A stretch of 64,000 nt of DNA from Stomoxys calcitrans. Taxonomy: Eukaryota > Arthropoda > Insecta > Diptera > Muscidae. A program made the translations under genes and the position numbers. How positions within the stretch are numbered: the first letter of the stretch is position 1; every line of letters begins with the position of its first letter. Under the pieces are notes generated by a model. That model saw nothing but the letters and a program-made list of their open reading frames with translations, had not been told where the DNA came from and did not search any database. Below are positions 57,289-64,000 of this stretch, piece by piece. The stretch lies in NCBI RefSeq assembly GCF_963082655.1, contig NC_081552.1, positions 58,322,561-58,386,560 on the forward strand. The letters run 5' to 3'.

Positions 57289-58791
57289 TTTTTATACCCT
57301 CCACCATAAGATGGGGGGTATACTAATTTCGTCATTCTGTTTGTAACTACTCGAAATATTCGTCTGAGACCCTATAAAGTATATATATTCTTGATCGTCG
57401 CGACATTTTATGTCGATCTAGCCATGTCCGTCCGTCTGTCCGTCCGTCCGTCCGTCCGTCCGTCCGTCTGTCTGTCGAAAGCACGCTAACTTCCGAAGGA
57501 GTAAAGCTAGCCGCTTGAAATTTTGCACAAATACTTCTTATTAGTGTAGGTCGGTTGGTATTGTAATTGGGCCATATCGGTCCATGTTTTGATATAGCTG
57601 CCATATAAACCGATCTTGGGTCTTGACTTCTTGAGCCTCTAGAGTGCGCAATTCTTATCCGATCAGAATGAAATTTTGCACGACGTGTTTTGTTATGACA
57701 TCCAACAGTTGTGCTAAGTATGGTTCAAATCAGTCCATAACCTGATATAGCTGCCATATAAACCGATCTTGGGTCTTGACTTCTTGAGCCTCTAGAGTGC
57801 GCAATTCTTATCCGATTGGGATGAAATTTTGCACGACGTGTTTTGTTATTATATTCAGGAACTGTGCCAAGTATGGTTCAAATCGGTTCATAACCTGATA
57901 TAGCTGCCATATAAACCGATCTTGGGTCTTGACTTCTTGAGCCTCTAGCGTGCGCAATTCTTATCCGATCAGAATGAAATTTTGCACGACGTGTTTTATT
58001 GTGATATCCAATAACTGTGCCAAGTACGGTTCAAATCGGTCCATAACGTGATATAGCTGCCATATAAACCGATGTTGGGTCTTGACTTCTTGAGCCTCTA
58101 GAGGGCGCAATTCTCATCCGAATGGAATGGAATTTCGCAAGACGTCTTTTGTTATGATATCCAACAACTGTGCCAAGTATGGTTGAAATCGGTCCATAAC
58201 CTGATATAGCTGCCATATAAACCGATCTGGGGATTTGACTTCTTGAGCCTCTAGAGGGCACAATTCTTATCCGATTTGGCTGAAATTTTGCATGACGTAT
58301 TTTATTTTTACTTTCAACAACTGTATCAAATAAGGTTCAAATCGGTTCATTACCAGATATAGCTGCCATATAAACCGATCTGGGATCTTGACTTCTTGAC
58401 CCCTATAGGTCGCAATTATTATCCGATATGCCTGAAATTTTGTACGACGGATCCTCTCATGACCATGAACAAACGTATTTATTATGGTCTGAATCGGTCT
58501 ATAGCCCGATACAGATCCCATATAAATCGTTCTCTCTATTTTACTTCGTGAGCCCCAATGGGCGCAATTCTTATACGAATTGGCTGAAATTTTACACAGG
58601 TCTCCAACATATAATTTAATTGTGGTCCGAACCGGACCATATCATGATATCGTTTTAATAGCAGAGAAACTCTTTTTTTATATTCTTTTTTGCCTAAGAA
58701 GAGATGCCGGGAAAAGAACTCGACAAATGCGATCCATGGTGGAGGGTATATAAGATTCGGCCCGGCCGAACTTAGCACGCTTTTACTTGTT
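57289..58791 (+). mobile_element. HINE-like element, family A, complete, inserted in repeat X
   Basis: CTTTTTATACCCTCCACCATA start, GTCC run at 57427-57475, about six units, 3' module, intact palindrome (58759-58773) and CTTTTACTTGTTT. The empty site is visible in X copy 1 (about 12436-12456), so boundaries are good to a few bases. Confidence 0.9.
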
Positions 58792-59000
58792 TCATATATC
58801 AGCCACTGTAACTTAGCGATTTGTTGGCTGATTTAAAAGAAATATACCTTATTTAAAAGAAACTGTTGTGACCTTCACTAGAAGGCAAGAACCAAAGAAA
58901 TCCGAATCAAAAAAGTTATGCCCGTCTTAAACTGAAGATATACGAAAAAGCGTTTTTCTTCACATTTAGCTTTTTAAAATCACTTAACAAAGTGACACAG
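58792..59000 (+). repeat. Repeat X, copy 2, right part
   Basis: CCACTGTAACTTAGCGATTT and AAAAAAGTTATGCCCGTCTT match 12290-12440 reversed. Cut on the right by another HINE at 59001. Confidence 0.65.
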
Positions 59001-60937
59001 AACAAGTAAGAGCGTGCCGAATCTTATGCACCCTCCACCTTGGATCGCATCTGTCGAGTTCTTTGTGCAGTATTTCTTTTTAGTCAAACGAAGAATATTG
59101 AATATGGTCGGAGGAGGAGGAGCTATATCAAGTTATAGTCCTTTTCGGGGCTCAAGAAGCAATCGGGAGATCGGTTCATATGGGAGCTGTGTTAAGCTAT
59201 AGATCGATTCAGACCATATTGCACACATATGTTGAAGGCCATAGGAGAAGCCGTTGTACAAAATCTGTGCCAAATCGGATGAGAATTGGGCTCTCTAGAG
59301 GCTCAAGAATTCAAGATCCCAGATCGGTTTATATGGCAGCTATATCAGGTTATGGACCGATTCGAACCATACTTCGCATAGTTGTTGGAAGTGATATTTA
59401 AACACGTCGTGCTAAATTTCAGTCAAATCGGATAAGAATTGCGCACTCTAGAGGCTCAAGAAGTAAAGACCCAAGATCGGTTTATATGGCAGCTATATCA
59501 GGTTATAGACCGATTTGGACCATACGTGGCGTAGTTGTTGGATATCATTACAAACCACGTCGTGCAAAATTTCATTCCAGTCGGATAAGAATTGCGCAAT
59601 CTAGAGGCTCATGAAGTCAAGACCCAAGATCGGTTTATATGGCAGCTATATCAGGTTATGGACCGATTTGAACCATACTTAGCACAGTTGTTGGATGTCA
59701 TAACAAAACACGTCGTGCAAAATTTCATCCCAATCGGATAAGAATTGCGCACTCTAGAGGCTCATGAAGTCAAGACCCAAGATCGGTTTATATGGCAGCT
59801 ATATCAGGTTATGGACCGATTTGAACCATACTTAGCACAGTTGTTGGATGTCATAACAAAACACGTCGTGCAAAATTTCATCCCAATCGGATAAGAATTG
59901 CGCACTCTAGAGGCTCAAGAAGTCAAGACCCCAGATCGGTTTATATGGCAGCTATATCAGGTTATGAACCGATTTGAACCTTATTTGACACAGTTGTTGA
60001 AAGTAAAAAGAAAATACGTCATGCAAAATTTCAGCCAAATCGGATAGGAATTGCGCCCTCTAGAAGCTCAAGAAGTCAAGTCTGTTTATATGACAGCTAT
60101 ATCAGGTTATGGACCGATTTCAACCATACTTGGCATAGTTGTTGGATATCATGAAGAAATACTTCGTGCAAAAACTCATTAAAATCGGATAAGAATTGTG
60201 CCCTCTAGAGGCTCAAGAAGTCAAGACCCAGGATCGGTTTATATGGCAGCTATATCAGGTTATGAACCGATTTAAACCATACATGGCACAGTTGTTGGAT
60301 ATCATAACAAAACACGTCGTGCAAAATTTCATTTTGATCGGATAAGAATTGCGCACGCTAGAGGCTCAAGAATTCAAGACCCAAGATCGGTTTATATAGC
60401 AGCTATATCAGGTTATATACCGATTTGAACCATACTTGGCACAGTTGTTGGATATCATAACAAAACACGTCGTGCAAAATTTCATTCTGATCGGATAAGA
60501 ATTGCGCACTCTAGAGGCTCAAAAAATCAAGACCCTAGATCGGTTTATATGGCAGCTATATCAAAACATGGACCGATATGGCCCATTTACAATACCAACC
60601 GACCTACACTAATAAGAAGTATTTGTGCAAAATTTCAAGCGGCTAGCTTTACTCCTTCGGAAGTTAGCGTGCTTTCGACAGACAGACAGACGGACGGACG
60701 GACGGACGGACGGACGGACGGACGGACGGACGGACGGACGGACGGACGGACGGACGGACGGACGGACGGACGGACGGACGGACGGACAGACGGACGGACA
60801 TGGCTAGATCGACATAAAATGTCGCGACGATCAAAAATATATATACTTTATGGGGTCTCAGACGAATATTTTGAGTAGTTACAAACAGAATGACGAAATT
60901 AGTATACCCCCCATCTTATGGTGGAGGGTATAAAAAA
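59001..60937 (-). mobile_element. HINE-like element, family A, partly decayed 3' end
   Basis: AACAAGTAAGAGCGTGCCGAA start lacks half of the palindrome; variant 3' module (TTTGTGCAGTATTTCTTTTT). About ten units, the longest GGAC microsatellite in the window (60678-60800) and 5' end GGTGGAGGGTATAAAAA. Confidence 0.85.
60678..60800. repeat. Expanded (GGAC)n microsatellite of a HINE
   Basis: About 120 bp of GGAC with a few AGAC, four to five times longer than in most copies. Because 4 and 3 give a 12-nt period, it reads DGRT repeats in translation, which is not real coding. Confidence 0.9.
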
Positions 60938-62555
60938 AGATTTGCTCTGCTATTAGAGCGATAACAAGATATGGTCTTGTTTGGACCACAATTAAATTAT
61001 ATGTTGGAGACCTGTGTAAAATGTCAGCAAATTCGAATAAGAATTGTGCCCTTTGGGGGCTCAAGAAGTAAAATAGAGAGATCGATTTTTATGGGAGCTG
61101 TATCGGGCTATAGACCGATTCATACCATAATAAACACGTATGTTGTTGGTCATGAGAGGATCCGTCGTACAAAATTTCACGCAAATCAAGATGTCAAGAC
61201 CCAAGATCGGTTTATATGGCAGCTATATCAGGTAATGGACCGATTTGAACCATACTTGGCGCAGTTGTTGTATATAATAACAAACAACGTCGTGCAAAAT
61301 TTCATTCCAATTGGATAAGAATTGCGCACTCTAGAGGCTCAAGAAGTCAAGACCAAAGATCGATTTATATGGCATCTAAATCAAAACATGGACCGATATG
61401 GCCCATTTACAATACCAACCGACCTACAATAATAATAAGTATTTGTGCAAAATTTCAAGCGGCTAGCTTTACTCCTACGGAAGTAAGCGTGCTTTCAACA
61501 GACAGACGGACGGACGGACTATATGGCAGCTATATTCAAATCTGGACCGATCTGGGCAAAATTGAAGAAGGACGTCGAAGAGTCTAGCCAAACTCACTGT
61601 CTCAAATTTCAGCGACATCGGACAATAAATGCGTCCTTTATGGCCTAACCTAGATATCTGTCTATATGGCAGCTACATCCAGATCTGTGCGATATTGCAG
61701 AAATATGTCAAGGGGCTTAATCTAACATACTGTCCCAAATTTCGGCGACATCGGATAATAAATGAGAATTTTATGGGCCCAAAACCATAAATCAAGAAAT
61801 CGGTCCATATGGCATCTATATCCAAATCTGATCCGATATGGACCAAATTGAAGAAATGTGTCGAAGGGGGTAACACAACTCACTGTCCCGAATTTCATCA
61901 AAATCGGATAATAAATGTGGCTTTTGTGGGCCTAAGACCCTAAATCGGAGGATCGGTCTATGTGGCAGCTATATCCAAATCTGAACCGATCTGGACCAAA
62001 TTAAAGAAACATGTCAAGGGGCCTAAGACAACCAACTGTACCGAGATTCAGCGAAATCGGACCATAAATGTGGCTTTTATGGGCCTTAGAACCTAAATCG
62101 GAGAATCGGTCTATATGGCAGCTATATCCAAATCTGGACCGATCTGAGCCAAATTGACAAAAGATGTCGAAGGGCCTAACACAACTCACTGTCCCAAATT
62201 TCAACAAAATCGAATAATAAATCTGGCTTTTATGGGCCTAAGACCCTAAATCGGCGGATCGATCTATGTGGGGGCTATATCAAGATATAGTACGGTATAG
62301 CCCATCTTCGAACTTAACCTGCTTATGGACAAAAAAAGAATCTGTGCAAAATTTCAGCTCAATATCTCTATTTTTAAAGACTGTAGCGTGATTTCAACAG
62401 ACAGACGGACAGACGGACGGACATGGCTAGATGGTCTTAGATTTTTACGCTGATCAAGAATATATATACTTTATAGGGTCGGAAATGGATATTTCGATGT
62501 GTTGCAAACGGAATGACAAAATGAATATACCCCCATCCTTCGGTGGTGGGTATAA
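60938..62555 (-). mobile_element. Chimera of a family-A body and a family-B element
   Basis: 60938-61519 is family A without its 3' terminus (AAGATTTGCTCTGCTATTAG onward, two to three units, then GACAGACGGACGGACGGAC). At 61519/61520 it switches to a family-B unit (TATATGGCAGCTATATTC) and continues through about six B units, its own GACAGACGGACAGACGGACG (62399-62422) and a B 5' end (GGTGGTGGGTATAAAAA). Confidence 0.8.
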
Positions 62556-62622
62556 AAAGTAAAAGCGTTCTAAGTTCGGCCGGAGCGAATCTTGGAACCC
62601 ACCACCATATATTTCCTAACAA
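62556..62622 (-). mobile_element. Solo 3' terminus of a family-C HINE
   Basis: AAGTAAAAGCGTTCTAAG, decayed palindrome (TTCGGCCGGAGCGAA) and TTGGAACCCACCACCAT, matching the family-C end at 5296-5343 reversed. No C body follows; a family-A element begins at 62623. Confidence 0.6.
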
Positions 62623-64000
62623 GTAAAAGCGTGCTAATTTCGGCCGGGCCGAATCTTATATACCCTCCACCATGGATCGCATTTGTCGAGTCCTTTTTCC
62701 GGCATCTCTTCTTAGGCAAAAAAGGATATAAGAAAAGAGTTGCTCTGCTATTAAAACGATATCAAGATATGGTCCGGTTCGGACCACAATTAAATTATAT
62801 GTTGGAGACCTGTGTAAAATTTCAGCCAATTCGCATAAGAATTGCGCCCATTGGGGCTCACGAAGTAAAATAGAGAGAACGATTTATATGGGATCTGTAT
62901 CGGGCTATAGACCGATTCAGACCATAATAAACACGTTTGTTGATGATCATGAAAGGATCCGTCGTACAAAGTTTCAGGCATATCGGATAATAATTGCGAC
63001 CTCTAGGGGTCAAGAAGTCAAGATCCCAGATCCGTTTATATGGCAGCTATATCAGGTTATGAACCGATTTGAACCTTATTTGACACAGTTGTTGAAAGTA
63101 AAAATAAAAAACGTCATGCAAAATTTCAGCCAAATCGGATAGGAATTGCGCCCTCTAGAAGCTCAAGAAGTCAAATCCCCAGATCTGTTTATATGACAGC
63201 TATATCAGGTTATGAACCGATTTGAACCTTATTTGACACAGTTGTTGAAAGTAAAAATAAAAAACGTCATGCAAAATTTCAGCCAAATCGGATAGGAATT
63301 GCGCCCTCTAGAAGCTCAAGAAGTCAAATCCCCAGATCTGTTTATATGACAGCTATATCAGGTTATGAACCGATTTCAACCATACTTGGCACACTTGTTG
63401 GATATCATAACAAAATACTTCGTGCAAAAAATTCATTCAAATCGGATAAGAATTGTGCCCTCTAGAGGCTCAAGAAGTCAAGACCCAAGATCGGTTTATA
63501 TGGCAGCTATATCAGGTTATGAACCGATTTCAACCATACTTGGCACACTTGTTGGATATCATAACAAAATACTTCGTGCAAAAAATTCATTCAAATCGGA
63601 TAAGAATTGTGCCCTCTAGAGGCTCAAGAAGTCAAGACCCAAGATCGGTTTATATGGCAGCTATATCAGGTTATGGACCGATTTGAACCATACTTGGCAC
63701 AGTTGTTGGATATCATAACAAAACACGTCGTGCAAAATTTCATTCTGATCGGGTAAGAATTGCGCACTCTAGAGGCTCAAGAAGTCAAGACCCAAGATCG
63801 ATTTATATGACAGCTATATGAGGTTATGGACCGATTTGAACTATACTTGGCACAGCTATTGAATATCATAACAAAACACGTCGTGCAAAATTTCATTTCA
63901 ATCGGATAAGAATTGCGCACTCTAGAGGCTCAAGAAGTCAAGACCCAAGATCGATTTATATGACAGCTATATGAGGTTATGGACCGATTTGAACTATACT
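62623..64000 (-). mobile_element. HINE-like element, family A, runs off the window
   Basis: AACAAGTAAAAGCGTGC with an intact palindrome, 3' module and at least seven 153/154-bp units, several of them near-identical neighbours (63061/63214, 63367/63521, 63779/63932). The 5' end lies beyond 64000. Confidence 0.87.

Noticed and set aside
60549..60878. Protein with DGRT repeats
   Set aside because: Translation of the (GGAC)n microsatellite. Its length follows the repeat number and the upstream part is array sequence.

Overview
This window is eukaryotic and looks like repeat-dense intergenic or heterochromatic DNA of a calyptrate, probably muscid, fly. I find no host gene that I can defend. Nearly every base that can be assigned belongs to transposable elements. 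The organism call is an inference: the dominant elements carry the hallmarks of Drosophila DINE-1 / Helentron-associated elements (HINEs), next to Gypsy, BEL/Pao, non-LTR and mariner relics of insect type.

The dominant component is about 30 full, nested or broken HINE-like elements of four related families, named A-D here. Each family has a 5' end starting TTTTATACCC, a conserved block (AAAGTATATATATTCTTGAT then GATCTAGCCATGTCCG) running into a GTCC/GTCT microsatellite, a long internal tandem array, a subterminal inverted repeat, a GC-rich palindrome (TTCGGCCCGGCCGAA) and a 3' end CTTTTACTTGTTT. Strand '+' is given to elements whose TATACCC end is on the left. In families A and B the array unit is exactly 153 bp, and the two units share a core; C and D show related, more degenerate spacing. 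153 is 51 codons, which explains many spurious open frames. No Rep/helicase gene is present, so these elements are non-autonomous.

Layout: 1-1150 BEL/Pao integrase end and probable LTR; 1195-6600 B, a LINE fragment, B, C, B; 6633-6868 a mariner-type MITE; 7171-14057 A elements, one carrying a 102-bp retroposon; 14292-14367 a tRNA-like sequence; 14423-16155 B split by D; 16506-20314 a nest of A elements with tandem 3' ends; 20317-22741 A with a second unknown repeat (Z); 22742-25206 B and A; 26137-26743 a fold-back Tc1/mariner relic; 26998-28175 A; 28255-29404 a Jockey-like LINE relic; 29380-32320 and 33418-34387 a degenerate ~127-bp repeat (W); 34388-36890 an RNase H-bearing LINE relic; 36937-39711 A nested in A; 39902-47635 an A element split by a complete young Gypsy element (40138-46194); 47640-48340 a possible LINE ORF1 relic; 49075-49760 repeats Y and W; 49860-53657 A nested in A; 53772-64000 further B and A elements and an A/B chimera.

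The most interesting material is the HINE population itself: a 153-bp unit kept across diverged families, a 306-bp higher-order repeat, elements with two or three 3' termini spaced exactly 102 bp apart (consistent with rolling-circle read-through), and the same nested composite found at two places in opposite orientations. The Gypsy element (529-bp LTRs, ATTG target duplication, tRNA-Ser primer site, -1 slippery site between gag and pol, a one-base frame break in pol) is the only element with long open coding frames.
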